NCBI RefSeq assembly: GCF_009738225.1
Contig: NZ_CP018187.1
Coordinates: forward strand, 1,126,501-1,190,500
Reading direction: 5' to 3'
DNA: 64,000 nt
Origin: Streptococcus salivarius
GTDB lineage: Bacteria > Bacillota > Bacilli > Lactobacillales > Streptococcaceae
Of the stretch, positions 53,543 through 64,000 are shown piece by piece (the first letter of the stretch is position 1; the number at the start of each line of letters is the position of its first letter). Position numbers and translations under genes: made by a program. Below the pieces are notes generated by a model that was not told where the DNA came from, made no database searches, and worked only from the letters and a program-made list of their open reading frames with translations.

Positions 53543-55219
53543 TTAATAAAATTCATCTGGCAAGATAGTTTCGCCAAGTTTAATATTATCTTTATAATCA
53601 ATTGGAACATCAATAAGGACAGGTCCATCTACAGCTTGTTCCAAAGCCTTTTGAAGCAAGCTAGCAAACTCTTCCTTACTTGTTGCACGATATCCTTTTG
53701 CTCCAAAGCTCTCAGCATATTTTACAAAATCAACTGGACCAAAGTCAACCCCTGAAGAGCGACCATACTTCATTTCTTCCTGGAATTCAACCATATTGTA
53801 ATGACCATCATTCCAGATGATATGAACAATTGGCAGTTTCAAACGAACTGCTGTTTCCAATTCTTGTGCTGAGAAGAGGAAACCTCCGTCACCAGAAACT
53901 GAAATTACTTTTGTCTTAGGACGCACTAAAGCTGCAGAAATGGCCCACGGAAGGGCAACACCTAGAGTTTGCATCCCGTTTGAGAAAAGCAAATGACGTG
54001 GTTCATAAGATTTGAAATAACGAGCCATCCAGATATAATGACTACCAACGTCGACTGTCACAGTCATATCATCCTCAGTTTGATCTTGTAATACTTCAAT
54101 CAAATCTAGCGGATGTACCGTACCTTCTTTAGGCTGACGGTCAAATTTTACATCTTCGACGACTGTATTTTTTAACCCTTTAAGATACTCGACTGAACCT
54201 TCAGGTAATTTGTAGCCTTGAATAGCAGGCAAAAGCAAATCTAAAGTTGCTTCTACATTACCAATCAATTCACGTTCTGGCTGGAAGTAAGTATCCACCT
54301 CAGCAGGCTCCACATCGATTACAATAATACGCGCTGAAATTTCAGCATTCCAGTTACGTGCTTCATATTCAATTGGGTCATAACCAATGGCAATAATCAA
54401 GTCAGACTTCTTAAGCAACATGTCACCGGGTTGGTTACGGAAAAGACCTACACGACCAAAGAAAGTATCTTCTTCAAGCTCACGTGACACAATACCAGCA
54501 CCTTGGAAAGTCTCTACAACTGGCAATTTAACAGATTCCAAAATCTGACGAATAGACGAAGTCACAGCTTCTGATGAGGCACCATTTCCCAAAAGAAGGA
54601 CTGGCAAAACCGCATTCTTAATAGCTTGCGCCAAGTAGTTGATATCAGAAACAGAGGCGGATCCAAGTTTTGGATCTGTCATTGGCTTAATAGCCTTGAC
54701 ACTGACTGTAGCATCAGTTACATCTTGAGGAATTGAAATAAAGCTTGCGCCCGGTTTCCCTGATTTAGCATGACGATAGGCATTTGCTACTGTTTCAGAA
54801 AGGGTATTAGCATCATGAACTTCGGCTGCATACTTAGTAATTGGCTCAAGCATGGCAACGTTATTCATTGATTGGTGGGCACGTTTCAAAAGGTCTGCAC
54901 GTTTAACCTGACCACCAATAGCAAGGACAGGGTCTCCTTCATCCGTTGCTGTTACCAATCCAGTTGCCAAATTGGATACACCAGGACCAGATGTCACCAA
55001 AACAACACCAGGTTTACCTGTAATTCGTCCAACACCTTGAGCCATAAAAGCGGCGTTTTGCTCATGTCGAGCTACTATCAATTCAGGTCCTTTATCTTCC
55101 AAGGTATCAAAAACCCTATCGATTTTTGCTCCAGGGATACCAAAGACATAATCAACATCATGGTTGATTAAACTATCAACCACTAAATCCGCACCATACA
55201 ATTGCTTTTCTTCTGACAT
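53543..55219 (-). CDS. alsS: Catabolic acetolactate synthase
   Basis: 558 residues from ATG 55219 ([13 protein letters not shown]), with AGAAGGA upstream. It condenses two pyruvates using TPP. The catalytic Glu is in [14 protein letters not shown], and the TPP motif runs from SGDGGFLF to WNDGHYNMV. No regulatory subunit gene is adjacent, which fits the catabolic (AlsS) type that is FAD-independent. It is cotranscribed with aldC for acetoin formation. Confidence 0.95.
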   Translation of the reverse strand: MSEEKQLYGADLVVDSLINHDVDYVFGIPGAKIDRVFDTLEDKGPELIVARHEQNAAFMAQGVGRITGKPGVVLVTSGPGVSNLATGLVTATDEGDPVLAIGGQVKRADLLKRAHQSMNNVAMLEPITKYAAEVHDANTLSETVANAYRHAKSGKPGASFISIPQDVTDATVSVKAIKPMTDPKLGSASVSDINYLAQAIKNAVLPVLLLGNGASSEAVTSSIRQILESVKLPVVETFQGAGIVSRELEEDTFFGRVGLFRNQPGDMLLKKSDLIIAIGYDPIEYEARNWNAEISARIIVIDVEPAEVDTYFQPERELIGNVEATLDLLLPAIQGYKLPEGSVEYLKGLKNTVVEDVKFDRQPKEGTVHPLDLIEVLQDQTEDDMTVTVDVGSHYIWMARYFKSYEPRHLLFSNGMQTLGVALPWAISAALVRPKTKVISVSGDGGFLFSAQELETAVRLKLPIVHIIWNDGHYNMVEFQEEMKYGRSSGVDFGPVDFVKYAESFGAKGYRATSKEEFASLLQKALEQAVDGPVLIDVPIDYKDNIKLGETILPDEFY

Positions 55220-55401
55220 GAACACAGTCCTTCTGGCCCTAAAATGATAGAGCCAATTTTCCTTTCAAGTATAAGTCACAAAGTGTCAAAGTCTGCTCGT
55301 TTTTTCACAAACTTTTATCACTTCACAATTCTGTTATCATTATAGCACAGTTTTCAGGCAATCTTGTGAAAAAAAGATTGTGAAATTTTGCACTTCAAAC
55401 G

Positions 55402-55434
55402 TAAAAAGAAACACCTGATTGCTATCAGATGTTT
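55402..55434 (-). terminator. Terminator at the end of the 113-residue gene
   Basis: AACATCTGAT / AATCAGGTGTT stem then T-run on the minus strand, overlapping the stop codon. Confidence 0.7.
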
Positions 55435-55774
55435 AACTATTTTTTACCTTAGCAAATTCTCGATTGAGATAATTTTGTAATCCTTCAAAGATTTCTATGA
55501 GCTTGAGGTAATTAGACAAACTTGATCGTCCGGGGATGTCCACCACGTCCAAAGAAATGCGTTCCAGGTCTTTTTCATAGAGAATGCGGAAGGATACCAC
55601 TGCTTGATCAGAAAAATAATTCTCCCCTGCTAAAATAAAGCACTCATAGATGATGCCAACAGGATTAGCAACCTTCAATTCAATACGAACTGCGCCTAAT
55701 CCCAAGGCCTCCACTTGCTGAAAACGCTCCAGAATAGCCTGTCGCTGACTGGGGATAAAACTCATGATATCCAT
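55433..55774 (-). CDS. Conserved hypothetical protein, 113 residues
   Basis: A soluble alpha/beta protein (FQQVEALGLGAVRIELKV; VVSFRILYEKDLERISLDVV; LSNYLKLIEIFEGLQNYL). No signal peptide or membrane segment. GGGAGGGCC precedes the ATG at 55774. I do not recognise the family. It stands alone with its own terminator. Confidence 0.7.
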   Translation of the reverse strand: MDIMSFIPSQRQAILERFQQVEALGLGAVRIELKVANPVGIIYECFILAGENYFSDQAVVSFRILYEKDLERISLDVVDIPGRSSLSNYLKLIEIFEGLQNYLNREFAKVKNS

Positions 55775-55951
55775 AGTGGCCCTCCCAAGACTCCTTTTTG
55801 TCTATTATAGCCTAAAGCTGAGAAAAATGCTAAATAGATAATTCCAAATTTATATTACTCTTATTTTTATACGAATAACATAATAAAAAAACAAACATCA
55901 CTTTCTGACATTTGTCTACACTTATAATGTCTAAAATAGCATAGAATTTTT

Positions 55952-56419
55952 TTATTCTGCTTTGCCAGTGAAACGATAAAGATAATCATCGTCTTTGCCA
56001 CTGTATTCAAGTTCATTGATTTGAATTGTTTTACCGCCATCGCTTAAAACAGCTACATAAACATTTGAAGAATCTTTATCATATTTCTTACTAGCAGTAA
56101 AAATAAAATAATCACCCTTGTATTCAGATTTATGTTTATTAAAAGCACCTTTTGCTTCTCCATCAAGTTTATCTTCAGGAATTACTACAAAAGGCTCAGT
56201 ATGATCCTCAGTTTTATTAGTAATTTTATTATTTTTTTTATCAAAGATTAAGGTGCTACTTCCTTCAGAAAAGATTAACCCATCGTAACCTGGATTTTCA
56301 GAATAACCAGTGTACTTTTCTTGTAATTTTTTTGGAATACCGTTAGCATCCTTTGAACTACATGCTGCTAGACTAACAACAGCAAAGGCTAACATCACAA
56401 TACTCAATAACTTTCTCAT
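55952..56419 (-). CDS. Small lipoprotein, unknown
   Basis: 155 residues. The signal MRKLLSIVMLAFAVVSLAAC ends in a lipobox with Cys20 and is followed by SSKDANGIPKKLQEKY. The mature part is Lys/Asp-rich with short beta strands (STLIFDKKNNKITNK; DYFIFTASKKYD; DDDYLYRFTGK). The pattern resembles small Firmicute lipoproteins of unknown role. AAAAAGGGG precedes the ATG. Confidence 0.75.
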   Translation of the reverse strand: MRKLLSIVMLAFAVVSLAACSSKDANGIPKKLQEKYTGYSENPGYDGLIFSEGSSTLIFDKKNNKITNKTEDHTEPFVVIPEDKLDGEAKGAFNKHKSEYKGDYFIFTASKKYDKDSSNVYVAVLSDGGKTIQINELEYSGKDDDYLYRFTGKAE

Positions 56420-56535
56420 TTTTAAAACCCCTTTTTAATGTAAGTAACAATATCTGTCACAAAAATATACTGATATTCTATCAAAAATTCTATAACTTGT
56501 CAGTATCAATATAAAATTCAGCTTGAAATAAAAGT

Positions 56536-56560
56536 AAAAAAGCCTACTTAAAAGGTAGGC
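56536..56560 (-). terminator. Terminator after lepA
   Basis: GCCTAC / GTAGGC stem followed by T6 on the minus strand, about 100 nt after the lepA stop. Confidence 0.75.
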
Positions 56561-56656
56561 CAATTTAACTATTAAGGAATTAAATGAGTTTAATTAATAT
56601 AAATATAAATTTTTCTATAACTCAATAGCCAGAACATCACATTCTGACTATTACTC

Positions 56657-58489
56657 TTATTTCTCATCTTCGTCCATTGAAAGTACTGACAGGAAGGCTT
56701 CTTGTGGGACTTCAACCGAACCGATAGCTTTCATACGTTTCTTACCGGCTTTTTGTTTTTCGAGGAGTTTACGTTTACGTGAAACGTCACCACCGTAACA
56801 TTTTGCCAAGACGTTTTTACGAAGGGCTTTGATATCTGTACGGGCAACAATTTTTTGACCGATGGCCGCTTGGATAGGCACTTCGAATTGTTGACGTGGA
56901 ATGATTTTCTTAAGCTTATCAACGATAAGTTTTCCACGCTCGTAGGCAAATTCCTTATGCACGATGAAGCTAAGGGCATCGACCTTGTCACCATTAAGAA
57001 GAATATCCATTTTCACCAATTGTGAACGACGGTATTCTGACAATTCATAGTCAAAGCTTGCATAACCACGTGTTGATGATTTCAATTTATCAAAGAAATC
57101 AAAGACGATTTCAGCAAGTGGAATCTGATAAATAACGTTCACACGATTATCATCGATATATTCCATGGTTTCAAAATCACCACGTTTACGTTGTGCCAAC
57201 TCCATAACCGCACCAACATACTCTTGAGGAACCATGATTTGAGCTTTAACATAAGGCTCTTCGATGGCATCAATACGTGTAGGATCTGGGAATTCAGATG
57301 GGTTGGACACTTCAAGCATCTCACCGTCAGTAGTATTAACATGGTAAACTACCGATGGTGCTGTCATAATGAGGTCGATATTAAACTCACGTTCCAAACG
57401 CTCTTGGATAACATCCATGTGAAGAAGACCCAAGAAACCACAACGGAAACCAAAACCAAGGGCTTGAGACGTTTCAGGCTCAAACTGAAGACTGGCATCG
57501 TTCAATTGGAGCTTTTCAAGAGCTTCACGCAAGTCATTGTATTTATTAGACTCAATTGGATAAAGACCGGCGAAGACCATTGGATTCATTTGCTTATAGC
57601 CATGGAGTGGCTCTGCTGCTGGATTATCCGCAAGTGTTACTGTATCACCGACACGGGTATCCGCAACAGTCTTGATTGAGGCCGCAATATAACCAACATC
57701 ACCTGTCGCAAGGTAGTCACGGCCAACAGCTTTAGGCGTGAAGATACCAACCTCAGTAACATCAAAGGTCTTGCCATTAGACATCATTTGAATCTTATCG
57801 CCTGGTTTAACCATTCCATTAACCACACGCACTTGGAGGATAACCCCACGGTAGGCATCATAAACAGAGTCAAAGATAAGGGCTTGGAGAGGCGCTTCGA
57901 CTTCACCTTGAGGTGCAGGAACTTTCTCAACGATTTGTTCGAGAATCTCCTCGATACCGATACCAGCTTTAGCTGATGCAAGCACGGCTTCAGAAGCATC
58001 TAGTCCGATAACATCTTCAACCTCTGTACGCACACGTTCAGGATCTGCAGCTGGAAGGTCGATTTTATTGATAACTGGTAAGATTTCCAAGTCATTATCT
58101 AGGGCCAAGTAAACATTGGCAAGTGTTTGCGCTTCAATCCCTTGAGCAGCATCCACCACCAAGATTGCACCCTCACAGGCAGCAAGAGAACGTGACACTT
58201 CATAAGTAAAGTCCACGTGTCCTGGTGTGTCGATAAGGTGGAAAATATATGTTTCGCCATCTTTAGCTGTATAGTTAAGCTCAATGGCATTGAGTTTGAT
58301 AGTGATACCACGTTCACGCTCGAGGTCCATACTATCAAGAAGTTGTGCCTGCATCTCACGACTTGATACTGTCTCAGTCTTTTCCAAAATACGGTCAGCA
58401 AGGGTTGATTTACCGTGGTCAATATGGGCAATAATAGAGAAGTTACGAATCTTCTCCTGTCGTTGTTTTAATTCTTCAATATTTGGCAT
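56657..58489 (-). CDS. lepA: Elongation factor 4
   Basis: 610 residues. A translational GTPase that acts on stalled or back-slipped ribosomes. G1 is [17 protein letters not shown]2 lies in [15 protein letters not shown]3 is DTPGHVDF and G4 is NKIDLP. The C-terminal LepA-specific domain ends with [29 protein letters not shown] precedes the ATG. Normal length. Confidence 0.98.
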   Translation of the reverse strand: MPNIEELKQRQEKIRNFSIIAHIDHGKSTLADRILEKTETVSSREMQAQLLDSMDLERERGITIKLNAIELNYTAKDGETYIFHLIDTPGHVDFTYEVSRSLAACEGAILVVDAAQGIEAQTLANVYLALDNDLEILPVINKIDLPAADPERVRTEVEDVIGLDASEAVLASAKAGIGIEEILEQIVEKVPAPQGEVEAPLQALIFDSVYDAYRGVILQVRVVNGMVKPGDKIQMMSNGKTFDVTEVGIFTPKAVGRDYLATGDVGYIAASIKTVADTRVGDTVTLADNPAAEPLHGYKQMNPMVFAGLYPIESNKYNDLREALEKLQLNDASLQFEPETSQALGFGFRCGFLGLLHMDVIQERLEREFNIDLIMTAPSVVYHVNTTDGEMLEVSNPSEFPDPTRIDAIEEPYVKAQIMVPQEYVGAVMELAQRKRGDFETMEYIDDNRVNVIYQIPLAEIVFDFFDKLKSSTRGYASFDYELSEYRRSQLVKMDILLNGDKVDALSFIVHKEFAYERGKLIVDKLKKIIPRQQFEVPIQAAIGQKIVARTDIKALRKNVLAKCYGGDVSRKRKLLEKQKAGKKRMKAIGSVEVPQEAFLSVLSMDEDEK

Positions 58490-58550
58490 TTTTATCTTTC
58501 CTAGTTCTTACTTGTGATTATAAAAAAACTAATCGTTACCTTCTATTATA

Positions 58551-58579
58551 CAAAAAAGACAGGCTTTTGCCTATCTCTA
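58551..58579 (-). terminator. Terminator after the small membrane protein gene
   Basis: AGATAGGC / GCCTGTCT stem then T6 on the minus strand, directly upstream of the lepA TATAAT box. Confidence 0.7.
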
Positions 58580-58610
58580 ATATCTGCTTTCTGACCGCAT
58601 TTAATCCTTC

Positions 58611-58775
58611 TTACTTCTTAAAATTATCGTTGTAGTGCTTATTAATAATTGCCGAGCGCTTGTTTTCTGTAGAACTACTTGAAAATGGAGCTAAACCGAA
58701 GGCTAGTACAACAATTCCCAATAGAATGAGACTAAAAAATGGGTGCTCTATAATATAGTGTAAAATATCTGACAT
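58611..58775 (-). CDS. 54-residue single-pass membrane protein
   Basis: ATG at 58775 is preceded by AAAGGAG and the frame ends with TAA at 58611. The protein starts MSDILHYIIEHPFF. A hydrophobic helix follows (LILLGIVVLAFGLAPF), then a polar tail (SSSSTENKRSAIINKHYND) ending NFKK. Good ribosome binding site and own terminator support it as a real small gene. Function unknown. Confidence 0.7.
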   Translation of the reverse strand: MSDILHYIIEHPFFSLILLGIVVLAFGLAPFSSSSTENKRSAIINKHYNDNFKK

Positions 58776-58841
58776 AGAATGGCTCCTTTTAAAGCATAAT
58801 CAATACGATTATATTATCAGAAATATTATGTTTTATCAAGC

Positions 58842-58866
58842 AAAAAAAGAGAGCCTTTCGCTCTCC
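58842..58866 (-). terminator. Terminator after butA
   Basis: GAGAGC / GCTCTC stem with GAAAG loop and T7 on the minus strand. Confidence 0.85.
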
Positions 58867-58873
58867 TTTTATT

Positions 58874-59704
<831 letters not shown>

Positions 59705-59818
59705 CTAAGTTAGTCAAGTTCTGGCAAAGTCATTTTCATAGGCTTTGTCTTAACTCAAATAAAATTCTACCCCTTTATGAAAACGTTGTCAAGTAATTAT
59801 CAAACTTTTCTGAAAACA

Positions 59819-59848
59819 AATAAGACCACCCTTGGGTGACCTTATTCC
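59819..59848 (-). terminator. Terminator after rhodanese gene
   Basis: AATAAGGTCACCC / GGGTGGTCTTATT near-perfect stem with AA loop and T-rich tail on the minus strand. Confidence 0.75.
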
Positions 59849-59850
59849 TA

Positions 59851-60144
59851 TTATTCTTCAAATTCAAAACCTAGTGCTTCCATATCGTCCAAGCCACCCA
59901 AGTTAGTCACCTTAGTATAACCTCGCTCTTTAAGAACTGATGCAGCAAATTCTGCACGAGGCCCCATTTTACAATAGAGGTAAATTGAAGCGCCTTTTTC
60001 AGCTGGAATCTCAGCAGAAAAAAATTGTGTATGAGGAATCAAGAGGGCATTCTTAACATGACCTTCTGAATACTCTTCTGGACTTCTGACATCAATTAAC
60101 AGTCCACCCTTAGCTAAATCAGATTGAATCTTTACTAAATCCAT
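59851..60144 (-). CDS. Rhodanese-like domain protein
   Basis: 97 residues from ATG 60144 (MDLVKIQSDLAKGG); the longer frame overlaps ndk and is rejected. A single rhodanese domain: LLIDVRSPEEYSEGHV and the active-site loop YLYCKMGPRAEFAA with the sulfur-carrying Cys. It begins 1 nt past the ndk stop, so it is translated with ndk. Such single domains move sulfane sulfur; the partner is unknown. Confidence 0.88.
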   Translation of the reverse strand: MDLVKIQSDLAKGGLLIDVRSPEEYSEGHVKNALLIPHTQFFSAEIPAEKGASIYLYCKMGPRAEFAASVLKERGYTKVTNLGGLDDMEALGFEFEE

Positions 60145-60145
60145 C

Positions 60146-60559
60146 TTACTCACCAAACCAAATCTGAATTTCTCGAGCTGCAGATTCTTCTGAATCAGAA
60201 CCATGAACGATATTCGGAACCATATCCCCATCTGGTGCAGTTGCAAAGTCTCCACGAATCGTTCCTGGAGTAGCATCCCCAGGATTAGTTGCTCCCATCA
60301 TATCACGCCATGACTTGATAACACCAGGGCCAGACATAATACCAATAACTGCTGGGCCACTCATCATGAATTCAGAAATACTAGGGAAAAAGGGTTTATC
60401 AACCAATTGGGCATAATGCTCTTTAAGACGTTCTTCGTCAAGCATCAGCATCTCCATTCGTTCAATAATGAAACTACGACGTTCGATACGATCAAGCACT
60501 TGACCAATTAGATGGCGTTTAACAGCATCAGGTTTAATAATAAAGAATGTTTTTTGCAT
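60146..60559 (-). CDS. ndk: Nucleoside diphosphate kinase
   Basis: 137 residues from ATG 60559 ([15 protein letters not shown]), preceded by GAAGGTTGGG. The active-site His is in [12 protein letters not shown]. It equalises NTP pools through a phospho-His intermediate. Normal length; followed at once by the rhodanese gene. Confidence 0.93.
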   Translation of the reverse strand: MQKTFFIIKPDAVKRHLIGQVLDRIERRSFIIERMEMLMLDEERLKEHYAQLVDKPFFPSISEFMMSGPAVIGIMSGPGVIKSWRDMMGATNPGDATPGTIRGDFATAPDGDMVPNIVHGSDSEESAAREIQIWFGE

Positions 60560-60627
60560 GTTCCCAACCTTCATTGTTTTCTTTTTATTTTACCATAGGA
60601 AGTATCATTTTGCAGGGTAAAACCTTA

Positions 60628-60644
60628 TATAGTCTTAAACTATA
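60628..60644 (+). promoter_or_regulatory. MET-box-like operator upstream of the MetE-like gene
   Basis: TATAGTCTTAAACTATA matches the streptococcal methionine regulator box TATAGTTTNAAACTATA except at one base in the left arm. It lies about 80 nt before the start at 60727. Confidence 0.65.
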
Positions 60645-60726
60645 CCCTCAGAAAGAAATTAACTATTTTTCATTAATGCAAATAAAAAGTATCATGGAAA
60701 TAAAATGATATTTTGAGGGTAATTTT

Positions 60727-61872
60727 ATGACAAAATCTAAATTCCAATTAGTAGGTTCTCTTCTTCGTCCTGCGGATCTCCGTAAATATAAGGACGAAAT
60801 CGAGCACCGTGACGACATCCAGTATCCTTTCTATGATGCCCTTCCTGGTTATCAAGAAACTGAAACTGCAGATATTAAGCAAATTGTGGCTGACCAAAAA
60901 GCTAACGGTATTGACATCCTTACTGATGGTGAGTTTGGACGTTCTATGTGGCATTTAGACTTTGTCTGGGGATTTAAAGGAATTGAACGCTACATTGCTG
61001 AGCATGGCTACACTTTTAAAGACCATGATGGTGGTCAATATGAAACACGTAAAGATATCGGTATTCGCATCACTGAGCCGCTCTCAGGTAAGAACCACCA
61101 TTACCTAGATATTTACAAATTGGTTAAAGCTGAAGCTGGTGATGAAGATACCAAACAAACTATCTGGGGACCTGCTCATGCCTACACTGAACTTGCTATC
61201 TTTGACCGTTTGGCTGGTCCTGGACAAGTCTACGAAACAAATGAAGACCTCAAAAAAGGTATCATTAATGCCTATAAAGAATTCTTGGAAGAATACAAGG
61301 CTGTCGGTGGAAAAATTGTTCAATTTGATGACTGTCTCTGGGAACTTTTTGACCCATCAAACCCTGCAAGTTTCTTTGCGGAAGGTAATTCTGATTTAGC
61401 AGAATTGGCTGATGAGTTTGTAGCTATCAATAACGAGGTTGTAGACTATGCTCACGAAATTGGTTTAACGGTTTGGACCCACAACTGCCGTGGTAACTAC
61501 GAAAGCCGTTCTGCTGCTGAAGGAACTTACGAAGCTATCGCCAAGAAGTTCTTGGCAGAGCAACACTATGACCGTTTCTTCCTTGAATGGGATAGCGACA
61601 CCTCTGGTGATATCAAAGCTCTCGAAGCCCTCAAAGACAGCAAAGCCGAAGTTGTACTAGGACTTTTGTCTTCTAAAACTACTGACCTTGATGACGAAGA
61701 ACGTGTCCTCGATTTGCTTGAAAAAGCGAGTCAAATTCTTCCAAAAGAACGTCTCTTCCTCTCTCACCAATGTGGTTTCGCCTCATGTGACTCAGGGAAT
61801 GAGTTGGCAACACCTCAACAATGGGCTAAAATCAAACAAGGTCAAGAAATTGCTAAGAAATTCTTTGGCTAA
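60727..61872 (+). CDS. Cobalamin-independent methionine synthase-like methyltransferase (MetE C-terminal family)
   Basis: 381 residues matching the short YxjG/YxjH type. The N-terminal QLVGSLLRPADL and DILTDGEFGRSMW, VWTHNCRGNYESR (His and Cys zinc ligands) and LSHQCGFASCDSGNE (distal Cys) are the MetE zinc-site pattern. It lacks the N-terminal half of MetE. Homologues methylate homocysteine using simple methyl donors. GAGGGT precedes the ATG, and a MET-box-like site supports a methionine role. Confidence 0.88.
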   Translation: MTKSKFQLVGSLLRPADLRKYKDEIEHRDDIQYPFYDALPGYQETETADIKQIVADQKANGIDILTDGEFGRSMWHLDFVWGFKGIERYIAEHGYTFKDHDGGQYETRKDIGIRITEPLSGKNHHYLDIYKLVKAEAGDEDTKQTIWGPAHAYTELAIFDRLAGPGQVYETNEDLKKGIINAYKEFLEEYKAVGGKIVQFDDCLWELFDPSNPASFFAEGNSDLAELADEFVAINNEVVDYAHEIGLTVWTHNCRGNYESRSAAEGTYEAIAKKFLAEQHYDRFFLEWDSDTSGDIKALEALKDSKAEVVLGLLSSKTTDLDDEERVLDLLEKASQILPKERLFLSHQCGFASCDSGNELATPQQWAKIKQGQEIAKKFFG

Positions 61873-61900
61873 TCGATATTTCTATTCGCTCCTCTCTAAC

Positions 61901-61931
61901 AAAAAAGCCTTCACGCTTGTGAGGGCTTTTT
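61901..61931 (+). terminator. Bidirectional terminator between MetE-like and trmFO genes
   Basis: AAAAAGCCTTCAC / GTGAGGGCTTTTT stem between convergent genes. Confidence 0.85.
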
Positions 61932-61940
61932 ATGTTAGCA

Positions 61941-63284
61941 TTAAGCATCTAGAAAAGTTTGCAAATCCTTTAGAGCACGCTCAGCGATTTTTTCATAGCG
62001 CTCTTTCTTGTCACGAATACGTGGGCCTTCCAATTCTTTGATAATACCGAAGTTAACATTCATTGGTTGGAAATGTTTACTTTCAGCATGCGTCACATAA
62101 TATGGGAGGCTCCCGATTGCTGTTGTATGAGGGAAAATAACTTCATCTTCACCCTTAAAGAGACGGGCTGCATTGATTCCAGCAACCAAACCTGAGGCAG
62201 CTGATTCAACATAACCTTCAACACCAGTCATTTGTCCAGCAAAGAACAAATTAGGATTTGATTTTGATTGGAAGGTTTGTTTAAGCAAGTTTGGCGAATC
62301 CATGTAAGAGTTGCGGTGCATTACCCCGTAACGTACAAATTCTGCATTTTCAAGACCTGGAATCATTTGGAAGACACGCTTTTGCTCTCCCCATTTAAGG
62401 TGGGTTTGGAAACCAACGATATTGTAGAGGCTACCAGCCGCATTGTCCTGACGAAGCTGCACAACCGCATAAGGTGTCTTGAAGTCACCATCACGTGGAC
62501 CCTTATAATCCTCAGGATACTCCAAACCAACTGGTTTCATAGGACCGTAGAGCATTGTCTTGATACCACGTTTAGCCATAACCTCGATAGGCATACAGCC
62601 CTCGAAATACTTTTCTTTTTCAAAAGAATTCAAAGGAGCTTCTTCAGCTGTTGTCAAGGCCTCGTGGAAGGCCATGAACTCTTCCTTGGTCATTGGACAG
62701 TTTAGGTAAGCTGCTTCACCCTTGTCATAGCGTGACTTAAGGTAGACTTTGTTCATGTCGATAGTCGCTTTATCAACAATCGGTGCAGCGGCATCATAAA
62801 AATAGAACCCATCTCCACCGTTAAGTTTGTGAATTTTTTCAGCTAAAGCGTCAGAAGTCAAAGGACCTGAAGCAATAACTGTAATGGCATCATCTGGAAT
62901 TTCTGTGATTTCTTCACGGATAACTTCAATTAATGGATTGTTCTCAATTTCAGCTGTCACTGCTTCTGCATAACCTTCACGGTCAACCGCCATGGCACCT
63001 CCAGCTGGCACACGGTGAGCTTCTCCATTACGCATAATGATAGAGTCCAAGCGACGCATTTCTTCTTTAAGAAGCCCTACAGCATTTGTCAAGCTATCCC
63101 CACGGAAAGAGTTAGAGCAAACCAATTCTGCAAAGTTTGTTGTCTTATGCTGAGGTGTTGCTTTGACCCCACGCATTTCATATAGTTTTACCGGAATACC
63201 ACGTTTAGCAATCTGATAAGCTGCTTCAGAGCCGGCCAATCCAGCTCCAATCACGTTAATATAATCTGCTTTTGATTGAGACAT
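61941..63284 (-). CDS. trmFO: tRNA (uracil-54-C5)-methyltransferase, folate/FAD-dependent
   Basis: 447 residues. The FAD motif is [19 protein letters not shown]. GidA-like motifs follow ([50 protein letters not shown]). It methylates U54 of tRNA using methylenetetrahydrofolate. AGAGGTATT precedes the ATG. Normal length, alone on the minus strand. Confidence 0.97.
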   Translation of the reverse strand: MSQSKADYINVIGAGLAGSEAAYQIAKRGIPVKLYEMRGVKATPQHKTTNFAELVCSNSFRGDSLTNAVGLLKEEMRRLDSIIMRNGEAHRVPAGGAMAVDREGYAEAVTAEIENNPLIEVIREEITEIPDDAITVIASGPLTSDALAEKIHKLNGGDGFYFYDAAAPIVDKATIDMNKVYLKSRYDKGEAAYLNCPMTKEEFMAFHEALTTAEEAPLNSFEKEKYFEGCMPIEVMAKRGIKTMLYGPMKPVGLEYPEDYKGPRDGDFKTPYAVVQLRQDNAAGSLYNIVGFQTHLKWGEQKRVFQMIPGLENAEFVRYGVMHRNSYMDSPNLLKQTFQSKSNPNLFFAGQMTGVEGYVESAASGLVAGINAARLFKGEDEVIFPHTTAIGSLPYYVTHAESKHFQPMNVNFGIIKELEGPRIRDKKERYEKIAERALKDLQTFLDA

Positions 63285-63363
63285 GACACTAATACCTCTT
63301 CGAGAACAAGATGAAATCCTGCCCCCACAAATCTTTCTTCATTTTTACTCTTAGTAGTATAGC

Positions 63364-63391
63364 AAAAAACTCCTCATCTGGCGACTAGGAG
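63364..63391 (-). terminator. Terminator after the histidine kinase
   Basis: GCTCCTAGTC / GATGAGGAGT stem followed by T6 on the minus strand. Confidence 0.75.
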
Positions 63392-63401
63392 CAATCTGTA
63401 T

Positions 63402-64000
63402 TTAAAGGGGTAAAATGATAGTCACTTTAGCACCACCCGTGCCATTGTCATTTGCAAGAGCAAGACTACCATGGTGTAAGCGAATAATATCATTGGCAAT
63501 AGTCAGACCAAGGCCACTATGATTGCGGCTCTGTCTGCTTTTATCATCTTGATAAAAGAGCTGAGTAGCCTTTTCAAGAGATTCAAGGGAAAATCCAGGA
63601 CCAGAATCAAGGCAGATAAACTTGAATTCATCTTCTTCTACCCTAGCCGTCAGGAGCAACTGACTGCCACTGGGGGTATGCTCTACGGCATTTGAAACAA
63701 TATTCATAAAAGCTCGATTCAACAAGGTCCTATCCCAATGGCCTATGATTGCTTTCTTAATATCCTTCTTGTCAAATGCTACATTGATTTGTTTGGTTTG
63801 AGCTAGTGACAAGGTTTGATCGTAAATGTCTTCAACAAATTCCCTAACCGAAATGTCTTCAAGCGTCAAGGGTTTCGTCAAACTCGTTTTGTTGACTTCA
63901 GACAACTCTTTAACATAAGCATCAACCTGTGTAATCCCCTTTTGAAAATGCTCTAATAAGTCCATCTGTTCCGCATCCAAGGGCGTCATAGCTAAGAGTT
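63402..64000 (-). CDS. Sensor histidine kinase, C-terminal part (5' end outside window)
   Basis: The frame is open to the right edge (199 codons visible). The end of the dimerisation helix is seen (HFQKGITQVDAYVKELSEV). The ATPase domain has N-box NIVSNAVEHTPSG, G1 LDSGPGFS, F-box region ATQLFYQDD, G2 HSGLGLTIANDI and GTGGAKVTIILPL at the end. The phospho-acceptor His lies just outside. It is followed by trmFO, with a terminator between. The signal and partner regulator cannot be seen. Confidence 0.88.
   Translation of the reverse strand, partial: LLAMTPLDAEQMDLLEHFQKGITQVDAYVKELSEVNKTSLTKPLTLEDISVREFVEDIYDQTLSLAQTKQINVAFDKKDIKKAIIGHWDRTLLNRAFMNIVSNAVEHTPSGSQLLLTARVEEDEFKFICLDSGPGFSLESLEKATQLFYQDDKSRQSRNHSGLGLTIANDIIRLHHGSLALANDNGTGGAKVTIILPL

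Noticed and set aside
60144..60276. Longer rhodanese start at 60276
   Set aside because: The extra 44 residues overlap the end of ndk in another frame; the ATG at 60144 opens the rhodanese domain.

Overview
The window looks like a chromosomal segment of Streptococcus thermophilus or a close salivarius-group relative. This rests on protein content (RqcH/Fbp, TrmFO, LepA, AlsS/AldC, TraX), low-GC streptococcal promoters and AGGAGG-type ribosome binding sites. It also rests on a type III-A CRISPR-Cas locus lodged between pyrK-pyrD and pyrF-pyrE, and on several recently broken genes, which is typical of S. thermophilus. Species assignment is an inference from memory of gene order; no search was run.

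Region 1 (1-18.8 kb): a solute-binding lipoprotein and an amidase, then pyrE and pyrF behind a PyrR attenuator. Next comes the whole type III-A (Csm) module on the minus strand: cas1 (frameshifted), cas2, a leader, a 36-repeat array, cas6, cas10, csm2, csm3, csm4, csm5, csm6 and csm6'. Then follow pyrD and pyrK behind a second PyrR attenuator. The array is transcribed leftward, giving crRNAs with 5' handles related to ACGGAAAC. Cas6 cuts the transcript, Cas10-Csm2-5 forms the effector, and the two Csm6 proteins are cyclic-oligoadenylate-activated RNases. The array is very long and its repeats are unusually polymorphic. The cas6-csm operon has its own promoter followed by a terminator-like hairpin.

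Region 2 (18.9-33 kb): a DJ-1 protein, TraX, a 300-nt highly structured RNA-like region in front of rqcH, a polytopic membrane enzyme, a MATE exporter that appears leaderless, an atypical Fe-siderophore-type binding protein, a broken LPXTG/VWA adhesin, a helicase with membrane segments, a HAD phosphatase and a nucleoside phosphorylase.

Region 3 (33-52.7 kb) is accessory in character. It holds a copY-cupA-copA copper operon next to an IS30 scar, a Zn alcohol dehydrogenase, ferrochelatase, and czcD with a divergent TetR regulator (sczA-like) and paired operators. It also holds a broken HXXEE membrane gene carrying a 30-bp copy of czcD sequence, a 175-bp element with inverted ends, an Rrf2-controlled oxidoreductase cluster, pnuC with a candidate riboswitch, phzF, and an EgtUV/OpuC-like transporter. 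It ends with a MarR regulator whose paired operators flank two promoters. One drives marR and an NmrA-like gene. The other drives a PNPOx-like gene, a frameshifted class M sirtuin and a zinc macrodomain protein.

Region 4 (52.8-64 kb) is core metabolism and translation: aldC-alsS and butA (acetoin), lepA, a 54-residue membrane protein, ndk, a rhodanese, a MetE-like methyltransferase under a MET-box, trmFO, and the 3' part of a histidine kinase running off the window.
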